Below are positions 14,645 through 23,758 of a DNA stretch of 64,000 nucleotides, piece after piece (the first letter of the stretch is position 1; each line of letters opens with the position of its first letter). Source of the DNA: Duganella sp. Root336D2 (lineage in GTDB: Bacteria > Pseudomonadota > Gammaproteobacteria > Burkholderiales > Burkholderiaceae_D); assembly GCF_001425005.1 (NCBI RefSeq), contig NZ_LMDB01000033.1, positions 393,595 to 457,594 of the forward strand. Reading direction: 5' to 3'. The translations under genes and the position numbers were made by a program. Under the pieces are notes generated by a model that saw nothing but the letters and a program-made list of their open reading frames with translations, was not told the origin of the DNA and searched no databases.

Positions 14645-15688
14645 ATGGCCAAGAATCCCCCAACCAAGAGCTCTGTTACCAAAAGCCGCGCACTCGGCAA
14701 AGTCACCCTGTCCGATGTCGCCGCCCTCGCCGGCGTCGCGCCCATGACCGCGTCGCGCGCCATCAATCAACCGGAGCTGGTGTCATCCCTCCTGCGCGAG
14801 CGCGTGGAGAAGGCGGTACAGGACCTTGGCTATGTGCCGAACCGCGCCGCGCGCGCCCTGGCGTCGGCGCAATCGCGCGTGATCGTGGTACTGGTGCCGT
14901 CGTTGGCGAATGCGGTATTCACTGCGGTGCTGGCCGGCGTGCAGGATGCACTCGACCCATGCAACTACCAGATCCTGATCGGCAATACGCGCTACTCCGA
15001 TGCGGAGGAAGAGAAGCTGCTGGCGACCTATATGCAATCGAACCCGGATGGCATCCTGCTGAGCGGCCTGACACATAGCCCGCGCGTGCAGCAGATGCTG
15101 GCTACTTCGCGCGTGCCGGTGGTGTCGATGATGGACCTGTCCTTGGAACCTGGATCGATGTCGGTGGGCTTCTCGCAGGAAGATGCGGGCTACACCATTA
15201 CCCGCTACCTGATCGAGAAGGGACGCAAGCGCATCGGCTACATGGCGGCGCAGCTCGATGAACGTACCCTGAAGCGCGGCGACGGCTACCGCAAGGCCAT
15301 GGAGGAAGCCGGCCTGGCCGACCCGATGCTGGAGCTGATGTGCCCTGATCCCTCCACCATCGCGCTGGGCGCCGAGCTGCTGGGCCGCATGCTGGCCAAT
15401 ATGCCGGGCCTGGATGCCATCTTCTGCTGCAACGACGACCTGGCGCACGGCGCCATCTTCCAGTGCCAGCGGCGCGGCATCAGGGTGCCGGAACAACTGG
15501 CGATCTGCGGCTTCAACGACTTGCCCGCGTCGGCGTGGATGAACCCTTCGGTCACCACGATCGGCACGCCGCGCTACCAGACCGGCTTTGAAGCTGCCAA
15601 CCTGCTGCTGGCAACGATCCGCGGCAACGAGGTGCCGGCGCAGCGCATCGACCTTGGCTTTACGTTGATGGCGCGCGAGAGCGCATAG
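14645..15688 (+). CDS. LacI-family transcriptional regulator (GntR-like)
   Basis: 347 residues. The HTH domain is at about 20-70 (VTLSDVAALAGVAPMTASRA, with hinge helix NRAARALASAQS). The periplasmic-binding-protein-like sensor fills 78-345 and shows SQEDAGYTITRYLIEKGRKRIGY and IFCCNDDLAHGA. The N-terminus has a basic 18-residue extension. Sequence style resembles gluconate-operon repressors, but no sugar genes are adjacent, so the targets are elsewhere and the effector is unknown. A TATAAT box stands 6 nt before the ATG. The gene ends at a bidirectional terminator shared with secF. Confidence 0.88.
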   Translation: MAKNPPTKSSVTKSRALGKVTLSDVAALAGVAPMTASRAINQPELVSSLLRERVEKAVQDLGYVPNRAARALASAQSRVIVVLVPSLANAVFTAVLAGVQDALDPCNYQILIGNTRYSDAEEEKLLATYMQSNPDGILLSGLTHSPRVQQMLATSRVPVVSMMDLSLEPGSMSVGFSQEDAGYTITRYLIEKGRKRIGYMAAQLDERTLKRGDGYRKAMEEAGLADPMLELMCPDPSTIALGAELLGRMLANMPGLDAIFCCNDDLAHGAIFQCQRRGIRVPEQLAICGFNDLPASAWMNPSVTTIGTPRYQTGFEAANLLLATIRGNEVPAQRIDLGFTLMARESA

Positions 15689-15692
15689 ATCT

Positions 15693-15732
15693 AAAAAAAA
15701 AGGGACGTACCCTCGGGTACGTCCCTTTTTTT
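15693..15732. terminator. Bidirectional intrinsic terminator between lacI-type gene and secF
   Basis: An 11-bp GC-rich stem (GGGACGTACCC 15702-15712, GGGTACGTCCC 15715-15725) is flanked by a run of A on the left and T on the right. It therefore works as a terminator for the regulator (+) and for the sec operon (-). Confidence 0.93.
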
Positions 15733-15750
15733 CGTTCCGGCCAGGGCGCG

Positions 15751-16770
15751 TTAAACCACCGCGCCGTCGGTCTCGTCTTTTTCCTTGATCGGCTTGATCA
15801 GGTCTTCGCGCTTCACGCCCAGCCACATGGCTACGGCAGCAGCAACAAACACGGAAGAGTAAATACCGAAGCAGATACCGATGGTCAGCGCGATTGCAAA
15901 GTAATGCAGGGTCGGGCCGCCCAGGAACAGCATCGACAGCACCATCATCTGGGTACAGCCGTGGGTGATGATGGTACGCGAGATGGTGGAGGTGATCGCG
16001 TTGTCGATCACTTCATGCACGGTCATCTTGCGCTGCTTGCGGAAGTTCTCGCGGATTCGGTCGAAGATAACCACCGATTCGTTGACCGAGTAACCCAGCA
16101 CAGCCAGCACGGCTGCCAGCACGGTCAGCGAGAATTCCCACTGGAAGAAGGCGAAGAAGCCAAGGATGATCACCACGTCGTGCAAGTTCGCGACGATAGC
16201 TGCCACTGCGAATTTCCATTCGAAGCGGATGGCCAGGTAGATCATCACGCCCACCACCACCATGACCAGTGCGTTCAGGCCGTTCTGCGCAAGTTCATCG
16301 CCCACTTGCGGGCCGACGAATTCAACCTTCTGCAGCGACACGCCTTCGGAAGCATCGGCGTGGATACAGGCGCTCTTCATTTCGTGGGCGCCCTTGTCGG
16401 TCACCTTGTCGACCGACTTGACGCTGCCCTGCTCGGCCTTGCACAGCTCGGCGAACACTTTGGCAGCGGTGTCGGCGGCGGTGGTGCCGGCCACGTTAGG
16501 CAGGCGGATCATCGCGTCGCGTGCGGTGTCGATGCTCGATACTTCAGGGTGGTAGCCCAGGCCGGTCAAGGTGTCGCGCACCTTTTCCAGGTTGGCAGCC
16601 TGCGCGTACTTCACTTCCATCACGGTACCGCCGGTGAATTCCACCGAGAAGTGCAGGCCCTTGGTGGCCAGGAAGAACACGGCCGCCACGAAGGTCAGCG
16701 CCGAAACCACGTTGAAGACCAACGCGTGGCGCATGAACGGGATGTCTTTACGGATGCGGAAAAATTCCAT
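15751..16770 (-). CDS. secF: Protein translocase subunit SecF
   Basis: 339-residue inner-membrane protein of the SecDF complex, which uses the proton motive force to assist late steps of Sec export. It has TM1 near 17-38, a periplasmic P4-type domain starting with HFSVEFTGGTVMEVKY, and five C-terminal helices containing AVLGYSVNESVVIFDRIREN, the D/R motif of SecF. The length is slightly above E. coli SecF (323). It is the last gene of queA-tgt-yajC-secD-secF; it starts 9 bp after secD (AGGAATAGAG site) and ends at a strong terminator. Confidence 0.97.
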   Translation of the reverse strand: MEFFRIRKDIPFMRHALVFNVVSALTFVAAVFFLATKGLHFSVEFTGGTVMEVKYAQAANLEKVRDTLTGLGYHPEVSSIDTARDAMIRLPNVAGTTAADTAAKVFAELCKAEQGSVKSVDKVTDKGAHEMKSACIHADASEGVSLQKVEFVGPQVGDELAQNGLNALVMVVVGVMIYLAIRFEWKFAVAAIVANLHDVVIILGFFAFFQWEFSLTVLAAVLAVLGYSVNESVVIFDRIRENFRKQRKMTVHEVIDNAITSTISRTIITHGCTQMMVLSMLFLGGPTLHYFAIALTIGICFGIYSSVFVAAAVAMWLGVKREDLIKPIKEKDETDGAVV

Positions 16771-16779
16771 CTCTATTCC

Positions 16780-18639
16780 TTAGTTCGCAGGTTTCCAGAC
16801 GGTGCCGATCGACAGCGACTGCAGTTTCTTCTTACGGCCGTACCACAGGTTCACCACGCCGCGCGAAACGAAGACTGCGGAGAACATCGAGGTCAGGATG
16901 CCCAGGCTGTGCACCACGGCGAAGCCGCGCACCGCACCGGAACCGAACACCAGAAGGGCGATACCAACGATCAGGGTGGTGACGTTGGAGTCCAGGATGG
17001 TGTGCCAGGCGTGCTCGAAGCCGGCGGAAATCGCCGACTGCGGGTTGGCGCCGTTGCGCAGCTCTTCGCGGATACGTTCGTTAATCAGCACGTTGGCGTC
17101 AATCGCCATACCCAGCGCCAGCGCGATAGCCGCGATACCCGGCAGGGTCAGCGTGGCCTGCAGGCGGGACAGCACGGCGATCAGCAGCAGCAGGTTGACG
17201 GCCAGTGCGAATACGCTGAAGGCGCCGAACATCATGTAATAGATGATCATGAAGACCGCGATGGCGGCAAAGCCGTACATCGTGGAGTGGAAGCCCTTGG
17301 CGATGTTTTCAGCGCCCAGTGCAGGACCGACGGTACGCTGCTCGATCACTTCCATCGGAGCGTACAGAGCGCCGGCGCGCAGCAGCAGCGCCAGCTCGGC
17401 GGAGTTTTCCGCATTGCCCATGCCGGTGATCTGGAAGCGGCTACCCAGTTCGCTCTGGATGGTCGCCACGGACAGCACTTCGGCCTTCTTCTTCTCGAAC
17501 AGTACGATGGCCATCTTCTTGCCGACGCGGTCGCGGGTCGCGTCGCGCATCTTCTTGCCGCCGTCGCCGTTCAGGTCGATGCTCACGGCAGGCTGCTGGT
17601 TCTGGTCGAAAGTGGCGGTTGCGCTGGAGATGTAATCGCCGGTCAGCACCACGTCCTTGGTCAGCACGACAGGCACGCCTTTGCCGACGGTGAACAGTTC
17701 CGAATTGTACGGAATCGCTGCGTTCATCTCGGTGCCCGGGGTGACGGATTCGTCGACCATGCGCACTTCCAGGGTGGCGGTACGGCCGATGATGTCCTTC
17801 GCGTGCGCGGCATCCTGCACGCCAGGCAGCTGCACCACGATGCGGTCAGGGCCTTGCTGCTGGATCACCGGTTCGGACACGCCCAGTTCATTCACGCGCT
17901 TGCCCAGGGTGGCGATATTCTGCTGCACGCCGTTGTCCAGGGTGGCTTTCAGGGCGGCCGGCTTCAGGGTCACGACCAGGCGCAGCTCGTCGCCTTCGGT
18001 GGCGTCAACCACGTTCATGTCCGGCTGCTGGTCCTGGATCAGGCCCTTGGCTTGCTGGCGCAGTGCATCTTCACGGAACTTGACGATGATGGTGTCGTTC
18101 ACGCGATCGATGCCGGCATGGCGCACGCTCTTCTCGCGCAGCTGGTTCTTGATGGCGGCCTGGGTGCCCTGGATGCGCTTGGTCACCGCGGCCCTGGTGT
18201 CAACCTGCATCAGGAAATGCACGCCGCCGCGCAGGTCCAGGCCCAGGTACATTGGCAGTGCGCCCACGGCGCGCATCCAGTCCGGGGTATTCGACACCAG
18301 GTTGACGGTGACGATATAGGTTGGGTCGTTCGGGTCCGGATTCAGGCCTTTTTCAAGCGCCAGGCGGCCCTTGAACTGGCCGTCGGTATCGGCAAAGCGG
18401 GCGCGCACGTAGGTGTGCATGCCGGCGCCGTCCAGCGCTACGCCTTCATTCTTGACGTTCGCTTGTTTCAGCAGCGTGTCCACCTGGGTCGCCAGGGCAC
18501 TGGTGACCTTGACGGTGGCCTTGGCGCTGGTGATCTGCAGTGCAGGTGTCTGGCCGAAGTAGTTAGGCGCCGTGTACAGGGCGCCAAGCAGCACCACCAC
18601 GACGATAAGGATGTATTTCCAGATTGGATAACGATTCAT
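16780..18639 (-). CDS. secD: Protein translocase subunit SecD
   Basis: 619 residues, matching E. coli SecD (615). TM1 is MNRYPIWKYILIVVVVLLGA; the large periplasmic P1 domain carries LGLDLRGGVHFLMQVD near 137, and six C-terminal helices contain GMAIDANVLINERIREELR, the proton-translocating D/R region. It partners SecF and YajC. The P1 head is the part that grips emerging substrate. Same strand and order as in E. coli; 65 bp downstream of yajC. Confidence 0.97.
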   Translation of the reverse strand: MNRYPIWKYILIVVVVLLGALYTAPNYFGQTPALQITSAKATVKVTSALATQVDTLLKQANVKNEGVALDGAGMHTYVRARFADTDGQFKGRLALEKGLNPDPNDPTYIVTVNLVSNTPDWMRAVGALPMYLGLDLRGGVHFLMQVDTRAAVTKRIQGTQAAIKNQLREKSVRHAGIDRVNDTIIVKFREDALRQQAKGLIQDQQPDMNVVDATEGDELRLVVTLKPAALKATLDNGVQQNIATLGKRVNELGVSEPVIQQQGPDRIVVQLPGVQDAAHAKDIIGRTATLEVRMVDESVTPGTEMNAAIPYNSELFTVGKGVPVVLTKDVVLTGDYISSATATFDQNQQPAVSIDLNGDGGKKMRDATRDRVGKKMAIVLFEKKKAEVLSVATIQSELGSRFQITGMGNAENSAELALLLRAGALYAPMEVIEQRTVGPALGAENIAKGFHSTMYGFAAIAVFMIIYYMMFGAFSVFALAVNLLLLIAVLSRLQATLTLPGIAAIALALGMAIDANVLINERIREELRNGANPQSAISAGFEHAWHTILDSNVTTLIVGIALLVFGSGAVRGFAVVHSLGILTSMFSAVFVSRGVVNLWYGRKKKLQSLSIGTVWKPAN

Positions 18640-18704
18640 AGTCTTCAGCGTTCAGGCAATAACAAAACGGGCGGCTGCTCTTGCGAGGCCGCCCGCGCCG
18701 GTTA

Positions 18705-19031
18705 TCACAGGCTCTTCAGGGTGCCCTTCGGCATCTGGGAGGAAATGGCGTGCTTCTGCACCACGACTTCGGTGCCCTGGGAGACTTCGATGGTCACGTG
18801 CTGCTCGGTGACTTTGGTCACTTTGCCCAGGAGGCCGCCGATGGTGACGACTTCGTCGCCTTTGGCCAGGGCTTCCATCATGGACTTCTGCTCTTTCGCA
18901 CGCTTTTGCTGAGGACGAATCATCAGGAAGTACATCACCACGAACATCAGGATCAGTGGTGCGAAGGTTGTCAGGCTGCCCATGGCGCCGGCGTCGGCTG
19001 CGGTTTGGGCGTATGCGTTGGAAATGAACAC
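18705..19031 (-). CDS. yajC: Sec translocon accessory subunit YajC
   Basis: 108-residue single-pass inner-membrane protein. The transmembrane helix is FAPLILMFVVMYFLMI (about 28-43), followed by the family signature RPQQKRAKEQKSMMEALAKG and DEVVTIGGLLGKV. It associates with SecDF. The start codon is GTG at 19031, with TTGGAG 7 nt upstream; there is no in-frame ATG near the expected N-terminus. It lies 104 bp downstream of tgt. Confidence 0.95.
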   Translation of the reverse strand: MFISNAYAQTAADAGAMGSLTTFAPLILMFVVMYFLMIRPQQKRAKEQKSMMEALAKGDEVVTIGGLLGKVTKVTEQHVTIEVSQGTEVVVQKHAISSQMPKGTLKSL

Positions 19032-19135
19032 GGTGACTCCAAGTTCTAGTTAGGTAAAACTCAATGTTAAAAAATAGGCGGTGTATTCTAGCACCCGCCA
19101 CGCTGCCCACCTATATATAGGCGGGTTGCCGTTTT

Positions 19136-20275
19136 TTAAATACCACGCGCGCGGTCGGCGTGGAATTGCTGCACCCAGTCCGGGAAGCGGTCTGCATCCA
19201 GGGCATCGCGCATCTGTTGCATGATGTCGAGGTAGTAATGCAGGTTGTGGATGGTGTTCAGGCGCGCACCCAGGATCTCCTGGGCACGGTGCAGGTGGTG
19301 CAGGTAGGCGCGGCTGAAGTTGCGGCAGGTGTAGCAGGAGCAGGTGGAATCCAGCGGCTCCTTGTCATCCTTATAACGCGCATTCTTGATCTTGACGTCG
19401 CCGAAACGGGTGAAGATCCAGCCATTGCGGGCATTCCGGGTCGGCATCACGCAGTCGAACATATCGACGCCGTTGGCCACCCCGTTCACCAGGTCTTCGG
19501 GGGTGCCGACGCCCATCAGGTAGTGCGGCTTGTTCTCTGGCAGGCGCGGGCCGACGTGCTGCAGGATGCGCATCATGTCTTCTTTTGGCTCGCCGACCGA
19601 CAGGCCGCCGATGGCCAGGCCAGGGAAATCAATTTCCTGGAGCCCTGCCAGCGATTCGTCGCGCAGGTTTTCGTACATGCCGCCCTGGACGATGCCGAAC
19701 AGTGCATTCGGGTTCTCGCCGGCATTGAACTCGTTCATCGAGCGCTGCGCCCAGCGCAGGGACATGCGCATCGACTTGGCAGCTTCTTCCAGCGTGGCCG
19801 GGCGGCCGTCGATTTCATACGGGGTGCATTCGTCGAACTGCATCACGATGTCGGAATTCAGCACGCGCTGGATCTGCATCGAGATTTCCGGGGACAGGAA
19901 CAGCTTGTCGCCGTTGATCGGCGAGTTGAAGGTCACGCCTTCCTCGGTGATCTTGCGCATTTCGCCCAGGGAGAACACCTGGAAGCCGCCGGAGTCGGTC
20001 AGGATCGGCTTGTCCCAGCCCATGAAGCCGTGCAGGCCGCCGAACTTGGACATCACGTCGTTACCGGGGCGCAGCCACAGGTGGAAGGTGTTGCCAAGGA
20101 TGATCTGGGCGCCGATTTCCTTCAGTTCCAGCGGCGACATGGCCTTGACGGAACCGTAGGTACCGACCGGCATGAAGATCGGGGTCTGCACCTCGCCGTG
20201 ATTGAGCTTGACCGTGCCGCGGCGGGCGTGGGTCTTGCCGGTGGTGTCTTTTTTGATGAGTTTAAATTCCAGCAT
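19136..20275 (-). CDS. tgt: tRNA-guanine transglycosylase
   Basis: 379 residues, standard bacterial length. It exchanges guanine-34 for preQ1 in tRNAs with GUN anticodons, on the way to queuosine. Visible are PTDSGG-type active-site text (ILTDSGGFQVFSLG, near 90), the catalytic aspartate region LAIGGLSVGEPKEDM and DCVMPTRNARNG (near 265), and the Zn ligands CSCYTC plus a later His (HNLHYY). It lies 9 bp after queA, whose product acts later in the same pathway. Confidence 0.97.
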   Translation of the reverse strand: MLEFKLIKKDTTGKTHARRGTVKLNHGEVQTPIFMPVGTYGSVKAMSPLELKEIGAQIILGNTFHLWLRPGNDVMSKFGGLHGFMGWDKPILTDSGGFQVFSLGEMRKITEEGVTFNSPINGDKLFLSPEISMQIQRVLNSDIVMQFDECTPYEIDGRPATLEEAAKSMRMSLRWAQRSMNEFNAGENPNALFGIVQGGMYENLRDESLAGLQEIDFPGLAIGGLSVGEPKEDMMRILQHVGPRLPENKPHYLMGVGTPEDLVNGVANGVDMFDCVMPTRNARNGWIFTRFGDVKIKNARYKDDKEPLDSTCSCYTCRNFSRAYLHHLHRAQEILGARLNTIHNLHYYLDIMQQMRDALDADRFPDWVQQFHADRARGI

Positions 20276-20284
20276 CGGTATTCC

Positions 20285-21310
20285 TTATGCTCTGTTGTGC
20301 GTCGTCAGCAGCATGGCGTCGCCATAGCTGAAGAAGCGGTATTCGTTCGCGATCGCGTGCTGGTAGGCGTGGCGGATCTCGGTAAAGCCTGCGAAAGCGC
20401 TGACCAGCATCAGCAGGGTCGATTTCGGCAGGTGGAAGTTGGTGATCAGTCGCGTCACCGTCTTGAATTTGTAGCCTGGCGTGATGAACAGGTTGGTGTC
20501 GCCGCTGCCGGCTTCCAGGCTGCCGCTTTGCGAGGCCGACTCCAGCGCGCGCAGCGAGGTCGTACCCACAGCAACAACGTCGCGGCCGGCGGCGCGGGCT
20601 TCACGCACGGCGTCCACAGTTTCCTGCGGCATGGTGTACCACTCGGTGTGCATCTTGTGCTCGGCCAGGTTCTCGGTGCGTACCGGCTGGAAGGTGCCGG
20701 CGCCGACATGCAGGGTGACGTAGGCAAACTGCACGCCCTTGTCTTTCAGCTTTTGCAGCAGGGCTTCGTCGAAATGCAGGCCGGCGGTCGGTGCGGCCAC
20801 GGCGCCGGGCACCTTGTTAAATACTGTCTGGTAGCGGGTTTCGTCCACTTCGCCCGGCGCGTGCTCGATATACGGCGGCAGCGGCAGGCGGCCGTATTGC
20901 TCGATCAGGTCGAACACGTCGGCATCGAAATGCAGGGTGTAGAACTCGCCGGCGCGCTCGCCGACCGTGACGTCGAAGGCATCGGCCAGGCGGATCTTCA
21001 CGCCGGGGCCGGGCGACTTGGACGCGCGCACCTGTGCCAGCACGGTCCGGGTATCCAGCACACGCTCCACCAGCGCTTCGACCTTGCCGCCGCTGTCCTT
21101 GACGCCGAAGAAACGGGCCTTCAGCACGCGGGTATTGTTCATCACCAGCAGGTCGCCAGCCTGCAGCTGGTCGAGGATGTCGGTGAACTGGCGGTCGTGC
21201 AGGGTTTTGCCGTCCACGTGCAGGAGGCGCGAAGCGCTACGGTCCGGCAGCGGGAACTGCGCGATACGTTCTGGCGGCAGGTGGAAATCGAAATCGGATA
21301 GCGAATACAT
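20285..21310 (-). CDS. queA: S-adenosylmethionine:tRNA ribosyltransferase-isomerase
   Basis: 341 residues from ATG 21310 (MYSLSDFDFHLPPERIAQFP), the usual QueA N-terminus. It builds epoxyqueuosine from preQ1-tRNA and SAM. Family blocks are DLLVMNNTRVLKARFFG, PTAGLHFDEALLQ and TNFHLPKSTLLMLVSAFAG. A TTG start at 21337 is possible but unnecessary. It is first gene of the queA-tgt-yajC-secDF run. The 294-bp gap to divergent recG holds an 8-bp inverted repeat TTGGGCAA/TTGCCCAA (about 21330-21363) and nothing else I can identify; no preQ1 riboswitch is evident. Confidence 0.96.
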   Translation of the reverse strand: MYSLSDFDFHLPPERIAQFPLPDRSASRLLHVDGKTLHDRQFTDILDQLQAGDLLVMNNTRVLKARFFGVKDSGGKVEALVERVLDTRTVLAQVRASKSPGPGVKIRLADAFDVTVGERAGEFYTLHFDADVFDLIEQYGRLPLPPYIEHAPGEVDETRYQTVFNKVPGAVAAPTAGLHFDEALLQKLKDKGVQFAYVTLHVGAGTFQPVRTENLAEHKMHTEWYTMPQETVDAVREARAAGRDVVAVGTTSLRALESASQSGSLEAGSGDTNLFITPGYKFKTVTRLITNFHLPKSTLLMLVSAFAGFTEIRHAYQHAIANEYRFFSYGDAMLLTTHNRA

Positions 21311-21604
21311 TGACGGACTAGTAAAACTGTTGGGCAACCCTCTATTTTACGTCATTTGCCCAAATTTCACGCAAAAACAGCCTGTTAGCCCATCATGCCC
21401 GCCAGCCTCTCCCCAAATTGCCCCCCTTCCGCGGCCGCCGCTTCGACGCGTCGCGGTTCAGGGCGGCATTTCGGTGATATCTGCCAGCTGTCCCGCCGCA
21501 TCGCAGTCCCCCTGCTGCGCACCGCCGCTGCCAACATGCAAGGGCAAACGCAGAGGGCAGGTTTCATCGTCTTTCAGTTAGAATCCAAGCCTGGTGTTCA
21601 TACC

Positions 21605-23692
21605 ATGTCCAACATGCCGGAAACGAAGCAAAAAAAGCCCGCTGCCCCAAAAAAACCAGCCGCCACCGCCGAGAGCAAGCTTGCCAAGCTTGGCTTGCGC
21701 ACGGACATGGACCTGGTGCTGCATCTGCCCATGCGGTATGAGGATGAGACGGAAGTCCTGACCGTCCGCGAAGCCTGCATGCGCGGCGGCGAAGTGTCGC
21801 AATTGGAAGGCGTGGTCACCTCCAACGAAATCGCCTACAAGCCGCGGCGCCAGCTGCTGGTGCACATTGCAGACGAAACAGGCGACATCCAGCTTCGCTT
21901 CATGAATTTCTACGGCAGCCAGGTCAAGCAGTTGGCCGAAGGCACCCGCGTGCGGGCGCGCGGCGAAGTGCGGCATGGCTTCTTCGGCGCCGAGATGGTG
22001 CACCCGGCCTACAAGATCGTGAACGAAGGCGCGCCGCTGCCGACTTCCCTTACGCCGGTCTATCCTTCCGGCGAAGGCTTGTCGCAGCTGGTGCTGCGCC
22101 GCGCGATTGCCGATGCGATGAAGCGCGTGGACTGGACCGACACCCTGCCGCAGGAAATCCTGAAGACGATGCGCCTGCATCCGCTCGAGGCGGCAGTGCG
22201 CACCTTGCATTATCCGCCGGCCGAGATCGACGAGAACGCCCTGGTCGACCGAACTCACCCGGCCTGGACCCGTGTCAAGTTCGACGAACTGCTGGCGCAG
22301 CAGCTCTCGCTGAAACGGGCGCAGCGTGCTCGCCGTGCCAAGGGTGCCGCGGTGCTGGGCAAGGTCGGTACGCTGTCGTCCGCCTTCGAAGCTTCGCTGC
22401 CGTTCAAGCTGACGAAAGCGCAACAGCGCGTGCTGAAGGAAATCCGCGCCGACATCAAGCAGCCCTACCCTATGCAGCGACTGCTGCAAGGCGACGTGGG
22501 CAGCGGAAAGACCATTGTGGCCGCGCTGTCCGCCGCGCAGGCGATCGACAGCGGCTACCAGGCCGCGCTGATGGCGCCCACCGAGATCCTGGCGGACCAG
22601 CATTTCCGCAAGATCGCCGCCTGGCTTGAACCGCTGGGCGTGAAGGTCGCGTGGCTGACCGGCAGCCTGAAAAAGAAGGAGAAGGAAGCCGCCTATGCGC
22701 TGGTGGAATCCGGCGAAGCGCAGCTGGTGATCGGCACCCACGCCATCATCCAGGACACGGTGCAGTTCGCGAAACTCGGCCTGGTGATCGTGGACGAGCA
22801 GCACCGCTTCGGCGTCGGCCAGCGCCTGACCTTGCGCAACAAGGGCAACGGCGACAACGTGCCGCACCAGCTGATGATGTCCGCCACGCCGATCCCGCGC
22901 ACGCTGGCCATGACCTACTACGCCGACCTGGAAGTATCGGTGATCGATGAGCTGCCGCCCGGCCGCACGCCGATCGTCACCGCCGTGGTCGACCAGAACC
23001 GCCGCGATGAAGTCATCGCCCGGGTACACGCTGCCGCGCTGGAAGGCCGCCAGGCTTACTGGGTCTGCCCGCTGATTGAAGAATCGGAAGCGCTGCAGCT
23101 CCAGACTGCAACGGAAACCTACGAAACGCTGGCCGCCGCCCTGCCCGACCTGCGCGTCGGGCTGGTGCACGGCCGCCTGAAACCGGCCGAAAAGGCGGCA
23201 GTGATGGATGCATTCGCCGCCGGCGAAGTCCACGTGCTGGTTGCGACGACGGTGATCGAGGTCGGCGTCGACGTGCCTAATTCCTCATTGATGGTGATTG
23301 AGCATGCAGAGCGCTTCGGCCTGTCGCAGCTGCACCAGCTGCGTGGCCGCGTCGGCCGCGGATCGGCAGCTTCGGTCTGCCTGCTGCTGTACCAAAGTCC
23401 GCTCGGCCCTGTCGCCAAGCAGCGCCTGATGACGATGCGCGAAACGACTGATGGTTTCGAAATCGCGCGGCGCGACCTGGAGATCCGCGGTCCCGGCGAG
23501 TTCCTGGGCTCGCGCCAATCCGGCCAGGCCATGCTGCGTTTCGCCGACCTGGAAACGGATGGCTGGCTGGTCGACCAGGCGCGCGACCTGGCGCATGCCC
23601 TGCTGCACGAAGCGACGCCGGCCAACAAGGCCACGGTGGAAGCCCATCTTGAACGCTGGCTCGGCGGTCGGGAAGAGTTCCTGAAAGTCTGA
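21605..23692 (+). CDS. recG: ATP-dependent DNA helicase RecG
   Basis: 695 residues from ATG 21605; further upstream ATGs exist, but the text before MSNMPETKQKK is not RecG-like. The domains are a wedge/OB domain (about 60-160) and helicase domains with Walker A GDVGSGKT, DEQH box (VDEQHRFGVGQR), SATPIPRTLA and a C-terminal QLRGRVGRG. RecG remodels stalled forks, branch-migrates junctions and regresses replication forks. The N-terminal basic, Pro/Ala/Lys-rich segment (KQKKPAAPKKPAATAESK) is longer than in E. coli. A TTAGAAT box lies 20 bp before the ATG. Confidence 0.96.
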   Translation: MSNMPETKQKKPAAPKKPAATAESKLAKLGLRTDMDLVLHLPMRYEDETEVLTVREACMRGGEVSQLEGVVTSNEIAYKPRRQLLVHIADETGDIQLRFMNFYGSQVKQLAEGTRVRARGEVRHGFFGAEMVHPAYKIVNEGAPLPTSLTPVYPSGEGLSQLVLRRAIADAMKRVDWTDTLPQEILKTMRLHPLEAAVRTLHYPPAEIDENALVDRTHPAWTRVKFDELLAQQLSLKRAQRARRAKGAAVLGKVGTLSSAFEASLPFKLTKAQQRVLKEIRADIKQPYPMQRLLQGDVGSGKTIVAALSAAQAIDSGYQAALMAPTEILADQHFRKIAAWLEPLGVKVAWLTGSLKKKEKEAAYALVESGEAQLVIGTHAIIQDTVQFAKLGLVIVDEQHRFGVGQRLTLRNKGNGDNVPHQLMMSATPIPRTLAMTYYADLEVSVIDELPPGRTPIVTAVVDQNRRDEVIARVHAAALEGRQAYWVCPLIEESEALQLQTATETYETLAAALPDLRVGLVHGRLKPAEKAAVMDAFAAGEVHVLVATTVIEVGVDVPNSSLMVIEHAERFGLSQLHQLRGRVGRGSAASVCLLLYQSPLGPVAKQRLMTMRETTDGFEIARRDLEIRGPGEFLGSRQSGQAMLRFADLETDGWLVDQARDLAHALLHEATPANKATVEAHLERWLGGREEFLKV

Positions 23693-23758
23693 CGAAGCGT
23701 GCGCCCGCGGGCTGGCGCTGCTGTTAAATTTTCCGCTCCCTTCAAGTGAGGAGTGGAT

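Noticed and set aside
15904..18912. 1002-codon open frame on the plus strand across secF, secD and yajC
   Set aside because: It is antisense to three certain genes, is rich in His, Gln, Ala and Gly as expected for the reverse of GC-rich coding, and matches no family.
21311..21604. Search for a preQ1 riboswitch or other structured RNA upstream of queA
   Set aside because: Only an 8-bp inverted repeat was seen, and no conserved preQ1 aptamer pattern was recognised.
21578..23233. 551-codon open frame antisense to recG
   Set aside because: His/Gln/Arg-rich shadow of recG coding with no domain and no ribosome site.
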